Assembly: GCA_963977125.1 (NCBI GenBank)
Contig: CAXBNJ010000008.1
Span: forward strand, 9,898 to 73,897
From: UBA2705 sp963977125
GTDB lineage: Bacteria > Pseudomonadota > Alphaproteobacteria > Micavibrionales > Micavibrionaceae
DNA: 64,000 nt
Direction of reading: 5' to 3'
Shown here: positions 33,763 to 43,788 of the stretch, in pieces
Numbering within the stretch: position 1 is the stretch's first letter
How the letters are laid out: each line of letters opens with the position of its first letter
Notes under the pieces: model-generated
Seen by the model: only the letters and a program-made list of their open reading frames with translations
What the model was told of the DNA's origin: nothing
Database searches by the model: none
Translations under genes and position numbers: made by a program

Positions 33763-34956
33763 TTAAACCTCCTCAAAATCCAACATATTCATCATGTAGA
33801 GCTGCATTATAAAATCTTGTAGCAGCGCAAGCCCCCCCAATGCTTCAATATCATCCATCATAACGCCGTCATGGCTATTTAAATAGGTGATTAGCGGCTT
33901 ATAAGCGGCCTGTACAGCGATTTCATGACCATAAACCGCCATGTGTAGCTTGCCATCATCAGACTCACTCACCGCCCATTTAACATACTCAGCGCGGGTG
34001 AGCTTCTCGCCCTCTTGTAGATATGCGATGAGCTCAACTTCAGTTAAACCATCTTCACGCAGTTCTATATTTTCGACATCATTATGGCTTGGCGTTGAAA
34101 AATACAAGGCGAGCCATTGCGAAAAATTCTCTCCACCAATCGCACCGAGCATATGATTTTTGATCTGCGCGCTGGCGCTTGTGTTATCCATGACAAAGGC
34201 GGCACTATCGGCGGTTAAGCCTTGCCCGACATAGCGTATGTTTTGTTCGTCATCTTGCAGTTCAAGATACTGGCCATATTCAACCAGTAATTCTGAAAGT
34301 TTAGGGCCAAGAAAGCCAACGGAAAAAGTCATCGCTTCTTCGAGCGTTACGCCCTCATGCGCGAAGCGCGGCGGTATATAAATAATATCACCAATCGTCA
34401 CGTCAAAAGCTTCGCCCTGAAAACCATTTTTAAGGATTTGATGACCGCCTTGATTGACCAATTCATCATCACGTACAGGGGCCGCGCCAATTTTCCAGCG
34501 GCGCTTGCCTTGCCCTTGCACTAAAAACACATGGTAGCTATCCATATGCGGCCCGACGCTGCCTTTCGGCGCGGAATAGCTGATCATAATATCATCAATC
34601 AACCAGCGTGGCGCGAAATTGAAATGCTGTAATAATGCGGCCGTTTCAATATGATATTGTTCGACATTTTGCACCAGAAGGCTCCAATGCGAGCGCCCCA
34701 ATGCGGCAAAATCTTTTTCAACGAAGGGGCCATGTTCATAGCGCCAAGGCGCAGCTTGATTATTGGGTGAATTATCAGGATTGGTGATCACAAGGCGAGA
34801 CTTTACATCGTCTTCCATTGATAAAGCCGCGAGGCTATCGCCATCAATTAAGTCATTAAACACATCCGCATCAATCGCGCCGCGCACCACAAAAGGCTGC
34901 TTACCCCAATAATTTTGATAAAAATCATCTATTGTCGGCATTTTTGATAAAAGCAT
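33763..34956 (-). CDS. roxA: JmjC-type ribosomal protein hydroxylase (RoxA/YcfD-like)
   Basis: The protein has 397 residues. The cupin/JmjC domain carries H-x-D in GSVGPHMDSYHVFLVQ (about residue 131) and the distal His in YIPPRFAHEGVTL (about 192). The block LVQGQGKRRWKIG is characteristic of the YcfD family. E. coli YcfD hydroxylates an Arg of ribosomal protein L16 using Fe(II), O2 and 2-oxoglutarate. The C-terminal half is the dimerisation and winged-helix region usual for the family. The length is close to that of known members. The ArsC-like gene follows with no gap. The symbol rests on the motif and length only. Confidence 0.85.
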   Translation of the reverse strand: MLLSKMPTIDDFYQNYWGKQPFVVRGAIDADVFNDLIDGDSLAALSMEDDVKSRLVITNPDNSPNNQAAPWRYEHGPFVEKDFAALGRSHWSLLVQNVEQYHIETAALLQHFNFAPRWLIDDIMISYSAPKGSVGPHMDSYHVFLVQGQGKRRWKIGAAPVRDDELVNQGGHQILKNGFQGEAFDVTIGDIIYIPPRFAHEGVTLEEAMTFSVGFLGPKLSELLVEYGQYLELQDDEQNIRYVGQGLTADSAAFVMDNTSASAQIKNHMLGAIGGENFSQWLALYFSTPSHNDVENIELREDGLTEVELIAYLQEGEKLTRAEYVKWAVSESDDGKLHMAVYGHEIAVQAAYKPLITYLNSHDGVMMDDIEALGGLALLQDFIMQLYMMNMLDFEEV

Positions 34957-35109
34957 TTATGATCCTCAATGGTGTCGCTCAATGGCGTCGTTAGTGCAGT
35001 AGTACTTTTTTACGGCATATTACCCCTAGGCACAAGACGCAAAGCCGATTACACTCTTTTTAAACCACGCGCCCACGGCGCGGCGCAGCCGATTAAGAGA
35101 GTTACTATC

Positions 35110-35559
35110 ATGAAAATTTGGGTCGATGGGGATGCTTGCCCCAAACCAATCAAAGAAATCTTATTCCGCCTTGCTGATCGCGTCCAGATCACTGTGGTTT
35201 TTGTGGCCAATCAATGGCTACATTTACCGCAATCAAACTTCATTGAAATGATCCAAGTCGAAAACGGCCCCGATATTGCCGATGATAAAATTGCTGAGTT
35301 CTGCGTCGAGATAGACTTGGTCATTACCGCCGATATCCCCTTGGCCGCGCGCATAGTCAAAAAAGGCGCAATCGCCTTAGACCCACGCGGCACGCTATAC
35401 GACAAAAGTAACATTGGACAAAAGCTCTCTATGCGCGATTTTATGGATGAGCTGCGCGGCTCTGGCGTTGAAACGGGCGGGCCAAGCAGCTTTGGCCATA
35501 AAGAACGCCAGAATTTTGCCAATGCGTTGGATAAAATAATCGCTCAGCGTAAGCTATAA
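35110..35559 (+). CDS. DUF188 family protein (YaiI/YqxD)
   Basis: The protein has 149 residues from the ATG at 35110, which has a good Shine-Dalgarno (AAGAGAG); a longer reading from 34969 lacks one and would add unrelated residues. The N-terminus MKIWVDGDACPKPIKEIL and the blocks VITADIPLAARIV, DPRGTLYD and GPSSFGHKERQNFANALD are diagnostic for the family. The fold resembles PIN nucleases, but no activity is established. It is divergent from roxA and converges on the histidine kinase gene. Confidence 0.92.
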   Translation: MKIWVDGDACPKPIKEILFRLADRVQITVVFVANQWLHLPQSNFIEMIQVENGPDIADDKIAEFCVEIDLVITADIPLAARIVKKGAIALDPRGTLYDKSNIGQKLSMRDFMDELRGSGVETGGPSSFGHKERQNFANALDKIIAQRKL

Positions 35560-35593
35560 AGCACATAACATAAGGTGCGGGGCTTGCTCCGCC

Positions 35594-38320
35594 TTATTTC
35601 AGCGGCGCAATTAACCTAAAGACCGTGCCTTTTTCTTGCGCTTCACAAACCAATGTTGCCCCTAACATATCCGCGCTTTTCTTCATCATATAAAGGCCCA
35701 GACCTGATCCAAAAGACACTTTGGGATGGAAGCGTTTAAACATAGAAAACAGATTCTTGCGATGTGCTTCGCCTATACCAAGGCCGTTATCTTCAACTTC
35801 AAAAACAAATACAGCATCATCATTCCATGAACGAATGGCTAAATAAGGCTCGGCTTCATCGGGGTCTTGATATTTAATGGCATTCGAAATCAAGTTTTCA
35901 ATGATTAGAACAAGTCTGTTTTTCTGCATTATAATATCTTCTGTCAGCTGAATATCTATATGCAGCTTGATCCGCTCATAACCCTCCATATGATCCATCT
36001 TAGAAATTGCTTCTTGGACAAGATCCGCAACGTCAAGGCGCTGTATATCTTCGGCGACATTCTTGGTTTCTGTCAGTGATAAGATGTCCTGTACGAGTGT
36101 TTCAAGCTTCACAAGCGAATCCTTCACATGCGTTAAACACTTGCCTAGCTGGGGTTTATTATCGCTCTCAAGGGCTTTTTCTGCCATAGACAGAAGCGCA
36201 ATGGACGACACGAGGGGGGAGCGTAAATCATGTGAGGTTCTATATGCAAATTCTTCCAATTCAGCATTCGATTCAGACAGTTTATCAATAAGCATTTCTT
36301 TTTCAGTCACATCGCGTGAAATCCCCAATATGAAACGTTCGCCATCGGTTTGTTCAAAGCGAATTTTTTGCGTATATAATGTGCGTGTGAAGCCATCAGG
36401 AAACGTAATTGTCTCAACGGTTTCAGAATAACCCTCTTCAAAAGCTTTACGATCCATAGCAAAGAACTCTTCAGCTTCTTCATCTGAAAAGCCTTCTGAC
36501 GTATATTTCCCAATTACAGAATCCCGTTCATCTTTAGGGTACGCGTCTAAAAATGCTTTATTCGCCTCAATTAACTTTAATTTTTCATCTTTAACAAAAA
36601 TAAAATCTGGGTTACTCGACATAATCAGTTCCAAAAAAGTTTTGGAATCAGTTATTTCTTGTGTTTTCTCCTCCACTAAACGCTTGATAACATCTGTTCT
36701 GGCCGTCACGACCAACATAAACAAGCTCGTAAACCCTGTGAAAAACAAACCACCAATCATGACAAACCAAAGAAGCCAGTTCTGCGTTGCCCCTTGATCT
36801 ATATGCGGAATAAAATTCAACCGCCAAGATCGGCCCGCCACTTCAAAATCATGGAAAATTTGATTTTCTTGCTCTAGAATAGGAGCGCTCGCGGTCATTT
36901 CTTTATTGTCGGCCGTACGTGAATCATAGAGCAGCACAGGGTGAGCGAAGCGCTCCCCTTCGACCTCCCCCCTATCAGATAGGATCAAATCAATACCGAG
37001 TTTTTTCGCTGCGTCATAAGTGCTCTCCATAAGAACAGGAAATGAAAAGACGCCATTACAATAGCCAATTAAAGCCGCGCGACGCTCATCAATACTTAAG
37101 TTTTCTATATCGGTATTATAAACTGGATAATAAATAACAAAGCCATAAGAATCTTCGTCTTGAACAATCGATAGACGCTCAGTGGCTAGGGCTTTACCGC
37201 TATCACGCGCGGCATCTAAAACGGGGTAACGCATCCGACCGGCCACAGGATCTGCGCTATAGACATCAAAGCCTTGCGCTTTATAACCGCGTTCATAGGG
37301 CTCGGTATAAGCAATTGGAAAATAAACATCCTGCTTATCCATTTTTTGTAAAATACCAAAACTGGTACGCTGTTTAATTTCAAAATCAGAATAGCCTTGT
37401 TCTCTCATGCTCTGTACAAAAAACTCACGATCTTTATCTTCCACTTTGGGAATCCATGACAGGCCATAAACGCCTTTATTTTTGGCGAAAAAATGCTTTG
37501 TAAAGAGCTGAAATTCTTCACCAGAGACATAGTCAGATGAAGAAATAAAGCGCTCATTCGCGGAAAGCGTTTCTTGCGATACTGTCAATTCCCTTTGTAG
37601 GTTTAAGAAAAGTTCAAAGGCCTGACTCTTAAAGTGACGAAGCTTTTGATTTTCGTCGTATAATTTAACCGTGTAAAAAGAGTAAATAACCGTACTAAAT
37701 ATGGTCAGAAGAACAAAAAAGACGATAGATTTGCGCGCAGCGCTAATATAATAAAAAGTTGTTTTTGGCGCAAAAATGAGCAAGAGGACTGGTGTAAAAA
37801 CAATGATGCCCAATGCATCGCCCAGCCACCAAACTAGGAAATGGGAGAACAAGGCTTCTTGCCCAACAAACCCTACCAAGAACAGCGTAAGCGTGCCCAT
37901 TGCCGCGCCAATAAGACAAGATAGCGTACCAAGGGAAATGATCTTAACGGAATCTTGAACCGATTCTAAAGCCGTTGGCAAAGTCATAAATTTTCGAATA
38001 ATAGCCAATCCACAAAGCGCCTGCAGCGTTGCGCCAACTGCAATGGGCAGCGCAATCATTATCGCGCGGAGGTCGACAACCTCGTGATGATATAAAGACG
38101 TGCCCATCGCCCCAATAAGCACGGCCGGCCAATAACGCCAACCGAGCAACAAAAGAGCCGCAAGCGCGATCCCTGCAGATGGCCAAATCGCCGCGGCCTG
38201 CCCTGGGGGAATAACCAGCAATAAACTCAAACGTCCCGCCACATAATAACAAACGGCCAAAATCGCCACTTTTAACACATAGAGTAAAGAGCTTATATAT
38301 ACAGAGCGCGACATCATCAT
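35594..38320 (-). CDS. Membrane sensor histidine kinase: MASE1, CHASE, PAS, HisKA, HATPase
   Basis: The protein has 908 residues. The N-terminal 200 contain about eight helices of MASE1 type (AGRLSLLLVIPPGQAAAIWPSAGIALA). A periplasmic CHASE domain follows (about 215-500), bounded by a helix near 515-535. A PAS domain (about 560-680) begins LELIMSSNPDFIFVKDE. The HisKA box is FAYRTSHDLRSPLV, with the phospho-His in SHD. The ATPase domain shows ENLISNAIKYQDP and VEDNGLGIGEAHRKNLF, then FGSGLGLYMMKK. There is no receiver domain and no response-regulator gene beside it, so the partner lies elsewhere. CHASE domains sense extracellular small molecules. Confidence 0.9.
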   Translation of the reverse strand: MMMSRSVYISSLLYVLKVAILAVCYYVAGRLSLLLVIPPGQAAAIWPSAGIALAALLLLGWRYWPAVLIGAMGTSLYHHEVVDLRAIMIALPIAVGATLQALCGLAIIRKFMTLPTALESVQDSVKIISLGTLSCLIGAAMGTLTLFLVGFVGQEALFSHFLVWWLGDALGIIVFTPVLLLIFAPKTTFYYISAARKSIVFFVLLTIFSTVIYSFYTVKLYDENQKLRHFKSQAFELFLNLQRELTVSQETLSANERFISSSDYVSGEEFQLFTKHFFAKNKGVYGLSWIPKVEDKDREFFVQSMREQGYSDFEIKQRTSFGILQKMDKQDVYFPIAYTEPYERGYKAQGFDVYSADPVAGRMRYPVLDAARDSGKALATERLSIVQDEDSYGFVIYYPVYNTDIENLSIDERRAALIGYCNGVFSFPVLMESTYDAAKKLGIDLILSDRGEVEGERFAHPVLLYDSRTADNKEMTASAPILEQENQIFHDFEVAGRSWRLNFIPHIDQGATQNWLLWFVMIGGLFFTGFTSLFMLVVTARTDVIKRLVEEKTQEITDSKTFLELIMSSNPDFIFVKDEKLKLIEANKAFLDAYPKDERDSVIGKYTSEGFSDEEAEEFFAMDRKAFEEGYSETVETITFPDGFTRTLYTQKIRFEQTDGERFILGISRDVTEKEMLIDKLSESNAELEEFAYRTSHDLRSPLVSSIALLSMAEKALESDNKPQLGKCLTHVKDSLVKLETLVQDILSLTETKNVAEDIQRLDVADLVQEAISKMDHMEGYERIKLHIDIQLTEDIIMQKNRLVLIIENLISNAIKYQDPDEAEPYLAIRSWNDDAVFVFEVEDNGLGIGEAHRKNLFSMFKRFHPKVSFGSGLGLYMMKKSADMLGATLVCEAQEKGTVFRLIAPLK

Positions 38321-38511
38321 TTATTACTTTACAGAGAAATACAAAAGAACAGGTCATTATTATAGCACAGCCAGAGGCGCTTTTAAACGAACTAAATATC
38401 CATGAGTACGATGCCTTCAATGGGCTTGATCAAGATCAAGGCTGCTGCCCCTCATAAATACTAACATGTGAAGAGATATAAAGCCTTAAATACGTTTATG
38501 GGGGTCTAATC

Positions 38512-39501
38512 ATGCCTATTCAAAAACAAAATATAATACCAGAAACACAGCCAGAACTGATACAAACACAAATGCTCAATAACCTTCTTGTGCAACTGCG
38601 CCAGCTGCTTGAGAAAAACGAATCCGCCTTAGACGATGCGGGCGTACGCGAAGAAATAGATATTGTTTTAGACTGGGCTAAGCGCGCTGAAAAAGGCGAC
38701 TTTGATGCCGAAGACATGTTAGAGCATGAAGGCTTTGCGCGGCTTAAATCAATTCAAAGTCGCCTGCAGCTAACAGCGCAAGAATATATGACTTTGGAAG
38801 ATGAAAGCCCTGCTGAAAACCCACATGCCAGTGCTGACCCGCAGGATATGTTCAATGCGCGCAATGATCTTGTAAACACCATCACAACCATTTTAAAATT
38901 AAAGACCCAAGATAATTGGCAAGATGCCACAGCTGATAATATTGCCTTACATGTAGATATTGTGCATGAAGCGGTTGGCGTTTTTGACAATGAGGAAAGC
39001 TTACAAGCCGCAATAGATGAATTAGAAGAACGCGGCTTTATGCGCCAAGAATTAAGCATATTGGCCGATGATAAAACGGTAGAAGACAAGCTTGATCATG
39101 TGTATAAACGCGTCACTCATGCTCAAGATGATCCCGCTGCGCCGCGCACTATATTTATCCCTGATGAAACACGCGGCGATGCGCAAGGCGCCCTTATTGC
39201 GACGCCACTTTATATTGCGGCGACCACAGCAAGCGCTGTAATTGTCGCTTCGGGCGGCACAATACTCAGTGCATTACTTGCCGCGAGCGCAGCGGGCGCT
39301 GTAGGCACGGCAATCGGCGCAGTCTTAGCGAATTTTGTGGCAAAACATCACGCTGATTATATTCTCTCACAGATAGAACGAGGCGGCCTGTTACTTTGGG
39401 TCAATTTACGCAGTCCAGAGCAAGCTGATTTAGCCATAGATATTCTCAATAAACATAGCGCCCATAATGTTCACACCCATAACATCCCTCTATATGGCTA
39501 G
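38512..39501 (+). CDS. Glycine-zipper membrane protein with stress-protein-like domain
   Basis: The protein has 329 residues. The N-terminal 120 are helical and acidic. A domain starting HEAVGVFDNEESLQAAIDELEERGF (about 150-205; quoted in part) resembles alphaproteobacterial proteins related to general-stress YflT-like domains. Next comes a glycine/alanine-zipper pair of membrane segments (about 230-285, ASGGTILSALLAASAAGAVG), then a cytoplasmic-type tail (ILSQIERGGLLLWVNL, HNVHTHNIPLYG). I do not know a molecular function. The start has a GGGGGT ribosome-binding site. A bidirectional terminator follows. Confidence 0.72.
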   Translation: MPIQKQNIIPETQPELIQTQMLNNLLVQLRQLLEKNESALDDAGVREEIDIVLDWAKRAEKGDFDAEDMLEHEGFARLKSIQSRLQLTAQEYMTLEDESPAENPHASADPQDMFNARNDLVNTITTILKLKTQDNWQDATADNIALHVDIVHEAVGVFDNEESLQAAIDELEERGFMRQELSILADDKTVEDKLDHVYKRVTHAQDDPAAPRTIFIPDETRGDAQGALIATPLYIAATTASAVIVASGGTILSALLAASAAGAVGTAIGAVLANFVAKHHADYILSQIERGGLLLWVNLRSPEQADLAIDILNKHSAHNVHTHNIPLYG

Positions 39502-39540
39502 GGGCTTAGTTTAGATCACCAGACAAGCATGAAAACAAAC

Positions 39541-39572
39541 AAAAAGGGACGCATTCACATGCGCCCCTTTTT
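39541..39572 (+). terminator. Rho-independent terminator, probably bidirectional
   Basis: The hairpin AAAAAGGG-CGCAT / ATGCG-CCCTTTTT with a 4-base loop and one mismatch lies between the stress-like gene and the convergent helicase gene. T tracts are present on both strands. Confidence 0.85.
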
Positions 39573-39616
39573 TTTAATAATAATAAACCTCATCGTAAAA
39601 CATAAAACCTAAAGCT

Positions 39617-41710
39617 TTACTCTGCTGCGCCTTCTTTATTCTTGCGCTTTGGCTTGCCTTTATCTTTATTGACTATTTTCTTCTTTTTCTTCTTTGGCTT
39701 GTCCTGTGGATGACCGCCCGCTGGGCTAAAGCCTTCACGTGTTTCGCGCTCCATGTCTTTTTTCTTAAACTTGCGCTTCACAGGCGCGCCAAATGGACCG
39801 ATTTCGCGCGGTGCATCTGCACCTTGCTTGTTATCGCGGTTATATTCAGAGGGCTTAGAAGATGGTTTAGACTCTTGGAAACGTCTGCCTTCAGGCTTAG
39901 AGCGCCCTTCAGATTTAAAGCCCCCTTCTGACTTGTTATAGCCACCAGATTTACCGCCATCACGTGAACCGCCATAAGATTTTGACCCCTCTTTTGACCC
40001 GCCGTAAGATTTCTTCTTATCGCCATATTTACCCGCTGGCTTACCACCACCGTTTGAACGACGTGGTGGACGGCTATCTCTGTCGCCACGTGGCGCTCTG
40101 CTTTCAGCCGGCGCGGCTGGCACGCCTTCCATACGCGTGGCGACAACGTTATCTTCAACTTTGCCGCTTGGTCCGATCATTTCAAAGAATTTATCAACGC
40201 ATTCTGGTGAAAGTTCAACATGTGTTTCTTTATCAAGAATGCGGATTGACCCGATTTGGCGCTTAGTCAATTGACCCGCGCTACACATCATCGGCATAAT
40301 CCAGCGTGGCGCGGCGTTAACGTCATGCCCAACAGAAAGAGAAACCCACACACCATTTTTGAAGTTTTCTTGCTTCTTCTTCTTTTTATCAGAAGCATCT
40401 GCGCCAAGTAAGTCTTCTGGTGCTGGTTTTTGCGTATTATGCATACGTAATAAAGCTGCGGCAATTTGTTCAACGCCATAACGTTCAACAAGCTCAGCGG
40501 CGAAGGCTTTTTCTTCTTCTTTAACTGGTATGCTCAAGGCTGGGTCAGCCAAGAAGCGCTCACGATCACGCGCCATGACATCGTCAATAGAAGCCGGAGC
40601 ACTCCAAACCGCATTAACATTGGCATTTTGGAGCATGCGATCCGTACGTGAACGTTGGTTATAAGGCACGATTAATGCACTTGTACCCTTACGACCGGCG
40701 CGGCCTGTACGGCCACTACGGTGCAATAAAAGGTCTTTGTTTTTTGGTAAATCGGCGTGAATAACCAATTCCAGCCCCGGTAAATCAATACCGCGCGCCG
40801 CAACATCTGTCGCAACGCAGACTTTAGCGCGACCATCACGCAAAGATTGTAGCGCTTGGCTACGTTCATTTTGGCTCAGCTCACCCGATATGGACACAAC
40901 CGAAAATCCCCGGTTATTCAAACGGCTGGTTAAGTGGTTCACGGCTGCACGCGTACCACAGAACACAATCGCGTTTTTCGCTTCATGAAAGCGCAATGTA
41001 TTGATGATCGCATTTTCGCGGTCACTCGGCGCAATAGTTAGCGCCTGATAGTCAATATCAATATGCTGTTCTTTTTCTTCCTTAGTCGTCACACGTACCG
41101 CATCTTTTTGATAGCGGCGCGCCAAAGACAGGATAGATTTCGGCACAGTCGCCGAGAACATCAAAGTACGGCGGCCTTCTGGCGCAGTACCCAAAATATA
41201 TTCAAGCTCATCACGGAACCCCATATCGAGCATTTCATCGGCTTCATCAAGCACAGCGACTTTCAAACCGCTTGTGTCAAAATAACCACGTTCAATATGA
41301 TCACGCAGGCGCCCTGGCGTACCAACAACAATATGGGGGCCTTTTTCCAAGGCGCGGCGCTCAGCGCGTATATCCATACCACCAACGCAAGAAATAACCC
41401 CAGCGCCACTAATTTGATACAGCCATTCCAACTCACGGCGAACTTGCAAAGCCAATTCACGCGTTGGCGCGATCACCAAAGCCAAAGGCTTGGCTGCCTT
41501 ACCAAAAGATTGTTTGCCTTCAAATAAAGTCGCAGCCATCGCCAAACCAAAGGCTACGGTCTTACCAGAGCCTGTTTGTGCAGACACTAATAAATCAGCA
41601 CTCTCAAGGTCATTACCCAAAACGGCTTTTTGGACGGGCGTTAATTCTGTGTAGCCGCGCTTAGTTAAAGCTTGGCTCAGCGCAGGATAAACGCCATCAA
41701 ATTCTGTCAT
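39617..41710 (-). CDS. DEAD-box RNA helicase with DbpA-type RNA-binding domain (CsdA/DeaD-like)
   Basis: From the ATG at 41710 (AAAGAGA upstream; the TTG nine codons earlier is rejected) the protein has 697 residues. Motifs are complete: Q motif (TPVQKAV), I (AQTGSGKT), II (LDEADEMLDMGF), III (SATVP) and VI (HRSGRTGRAG). After a linker comes a DbpA-like RNA-binding domain (about 460-530: VWVSLSVGHDVNAAPRW, IGSIRILDKETHVEL). The last 160 residues are basic and low-complexity (SYGGS, GGKSGGYNKSEGG). This organisation is seen in cold-shock and ribosome-assembly helicases. It is the second DEAD-box gene of the window, and the two tails differ in repeat type. Confidence 0.92.
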   Translation of the reverse strand: MTEFDGVYPALSQALTKRGYTELTPVQKAVLGNDLESADLLVSAQTGSGKTVAFGLAMAATLFEGKQSFGKAAKPLALVIAPTRELALQVRRELEWLYQISGAGVISCVGGMDIRAERRALEKGPHIVVGTPGRLRDHIERGYFDTSGLKVAVLDEADEMLDMGFRDELEYILGTAPEGRRTLMFSATVPKSILSLARRYQKDAVRVTTKEEKEQHIDIDYQALTIAPSDRENAIINTLRFHEAKNAIVFCGTRAAVNHLTSRLNNRGFSVVSISGELSQNERSQALQSLRDGRAKVCVATDVAARGIDLPGLELVIHADLPKNKDLLLHRSGRTGRAGRKGTSALIVPYNQRSRTDRMLQNANVNAVWSAPASIDDVMARDRERFLADPALSIPVKEEEKAFAAELVERYGVEQIAAALLRMHNTQKPAPEDLLGADASDKKKKKQENFKNGVWVSLSVGHDVNAAPRWIMPMMCSAGQLTKRQIGSIRILDKETHVELSPECVDKFFEMIGPSGKVEDNVVATRMEGVPAAPAESRAPRGDRDSRPPRRSNGGGKPAGKYGDKKKSYGGSKEGSKSYGGSRDGGKSGGYNKSEGGFKSEGRSKPEGRRFQESKPSSKPSEYNRDNKQGADAPREIGPFGAPVKRKFKKKDMERETREGFSPAGGHPQDKPKKKKKKIVNKDKGKPKRKNKEGAAE

Positions 41711-42042
41711 AATTTTCTCTTTCGGGGTATGTCCCAAGGGTTTTTAAATCAATTTAAAATACTATGTACAGTGTAAATGCCCAAAGCACAACAACTGCGA
41801 TGAAAATTGTGGATAATTTTTTTTAGCGTGAGGTGAGGACTAGACTCACTTTATCGCCGAAAACAGATCCAAAACCAAACGACAAAAGGACCGATCACAC
41901 CCCTCATTTGCTATATCCCCACCATCCCCCTTGCTGCACAGCCATGAATGCCGCATGATAGTGGGGGTATATTATCTATATCATCCCCTCTCTATATATT
42001 CTGAAATGTCTTGAAATATGTCCTGAACGGAGCCCCTTACTT
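41711..42042. other. Divergent intergenic region without a gene
   Basis: These 332 bases hold the start regions of the minus-strand helicase and the plus-strand antiporter. I see no reading frame, RNA gene or clear promoter. A loose inverted pair, ATATCCCCAC near 41917 and GTGGGGGTATAT near 41962, is noted but not strong. Confidence 0.5.
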
Positions 42043-43269
42043 ATGAGTATCATCACTATCACCAGTATTTTGGTTACTTTTTGTGCGCTATTTTCTTATA
42101 TTAATTTTCGCTTTATCAAACTGCCAACGACGATCGGCATCATGGTTATGGCGCTGATTGCGGCGTCGTTCATTATCATGACACCGTTTTTAGGCATTGA
42201 TATTTTAGAGTCCGCCCATGATATGATGAATGGCATAGATTTCTCTGAAGCGTTACTGCATGGCATGTTGAGTTTTCTGCTTTTTGCGGGGGCGTTGCAT
42301 GTTAACTGGGGGCGGCTACGTGAACAAAAATACATTATTGGTTTTATGGCGTTAATCGGCACCGTGGTTTCAACCGCGTTGGTTGGTTTGATTGTCTATC
42401 ATTTATTCCCTGTATTGGGCTTTGATATAGCGCTTATTCATGCGCTGCTCTTTGGCGCGCTGATCTCACCGACTGACCCCATCGCCGTTATGGCGATTTT
42501 GAAAAAAGCCGGCGTCGCAAAATCATTAGAAACCAAAGTCGTCGGGGAATCATTATTTAACGATGGCATTGCGGTTGTAATCTTCATTGCGCTATTAGGC
42601 GTTGCGGCGCATGGCGAAGTCAGCGCCCCGCATATTGCGCTATTATTCGTCGAAGAAGCCCTTGGCGGCGCGCTGATCGGTGGCGTGCTTGGTTACATTG
42701 CTTTTTTAATGCTGCGTAGCGTTGATAATTACCAAGTCGAAATCTTCCTTACCCTTGCTTTGGTGATGGGCGGCTATGAACTTGCCAGATTCCTGCATAC
42801 ATCAGGGCCAATCGCCATGGTCGTGGCGGGGCTAATTGTTGGTAATGTCGGGCGCAGCCATGCTATGTCAGCGCATACCAAAGAAAACCTCGATAATTTT
42901 TGGGAGCTTATTGATGAATTTCTTAATGCGATTTTATTCTTACTTCTTGGCTTTAGCTTGCTGATTATCGAATTTGATAAAACCGCGCTTCAGGCAGGGC
43001 TTGTGATGATCCCGATTTTACTCTCTGTGCGCTATCTCTCCGTCGTGATTCCCATCACCTTCCTCAAACAATTCCGCAGCTTCAGCCCGGGCGCTGTGAA
43101 TATGCTGACATGGGGCGGCCTGCGCGGCGGTATATCCGTAGCGCTTGTTTTATCGCTGCCTGCCAGTGAAGTGCGTGACTTCCTTTTGCTCGTCACCTAT
43201 TGCATTGTGATGTTCTCGATCATCATACAAGGTTTAAGCATTGGTAAATTAGCGCGGCATTATCAGTAA
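42043..43269 (+). CDS. Na+/H+ antiporter of the CPA1 (NhaP) family
   Basis: The protein has 408 residues and about 12 membrane helices. The ion-binding region is recognisable: ISPTDPIAVMAILKKAGV (about 147) and GESLFNDGIAVVIF (about 168), with the conserved Asp residues. The later block WGGLRGGISVALVLSLP (about 364) is also typical. The protein exchanges Na+ (or K+) for protons across the inner membrane for pH and salt control. It lacks the long cytoplasmic tail of some relatives. A ribosome-binding CGGAG lies 10 bases before the ATG. Confidence 0.93.
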   Translation: MSIITITSILVTFCALFSYINFRFIKLPTTIGIMVMALIAASFIIMTPFLGIDILESAHDMMNGIDFSEALLHGMLSFLLFAGALHVNWGRLREQKYIIGFMALIGTVVSTALVGLIVYHLFPVLGFDIALIHALLFGALISPTDPIAVMAILKKAGVAKSLETKVVGESLFNDGIAVVIFIALLGVAAHGEVSAPHIALLFVEEALGGALIGGVLGYIAFLMLRSVDNYQVEIFLTLALVMGGYELARFLHTSGPIAMVVAGLIVGNVGRSHAMSAHTKENLDNFWELIDEFLNAILFLLLGFSLLIIEFDKTALQAGLVMIPILLSVRYLSVVIPITFLKQFRSFSPGAVNMLTWGGLRGGISVALVLSLPASEVRDFLLLVTYCIVMFSIIIQGLSIGKLARHYQ

Positions 43270-43395
43270 AGCCGGTCAAATACTCCATTTGGGCCGCCAC
43301 ACAACCGCATGAAAGCGGCGCCATAATTGACCCAGCCTCACTACGGCGTATACTTAAATTATGCGCTCTAAGACACAATAAAACAGGAGAAATTC

Positions 43396-43788
43396 ATGGA
43401 ATACGCAATCGCTTTAATGACCGGGCTGACTTTATTTATAATAGGGCTTTCTTGCACCTTGCGTGCAAAAGACTGGTCCGCGTGGCTTGGAACCCTCCGT
43501 GGCAAAGAATCCTTTCATGCCCTGCCCATTGGCGCATTTGAAGTCGCTTTTTGCGCACTTTTATTATCCCTACACCAAGTGTGGAGCGGTCCTTTTGTGC
43601 TTGTCTCGTTAATTTGGTTTCTCGGTATAATTGAAGGCACGCTCTATTTATTATACCCCGCAGCTTTAAGCAAAGTTATTGGCTTATTCATGCCCAATTG
43701 TTTAAAAATATTACCCGTCTTCGGTATAATAATCACAGCTTTAGGGGGATTCATTTTATATCAATCCTGGCTTATCGGAGCGATATAA
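43396..43788 (+). CDS. Small four-helix membrane protein of unknown function
   Basis: The protein has 130 residues with four hydrophobic helices (about 4-22, 47-68, 72-95 and 107-127) and short loops. The start has a perfect AGGAG six bases upstream. I do not recognise a named family. It follows the antiporter gene by 126 bases, and its last 28 bases overlap the convergent gene at 43761. Confidence 0.7.
   Translation: MEYAIALMTGLTLFIIGLSCTLRAKDWSAWLGTLRGKESFHALPIGAFEVAFCALLLSLHQVWSGPFVLVSLIWFLGIIEGTLYLLYPAALSKVIGLFMPNCLKILPVFGIIITALGGFILYQSWLIGAI

Noticed and set aside
41063..41527. A 154-residue plus-strand frame opposite the second helicase
   Set aside because: It lies fully inside the conserved DEAD-box core on the opposite strand and is rich in residues typical of antisense translation.
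41911..41973. Loose inverted repeat with CCCCAC and GTGGGG in the antiporter leader
   Set aside because: The arms differ by two bases and are separated by about 40 bases, so a stable or specific element is not supported.
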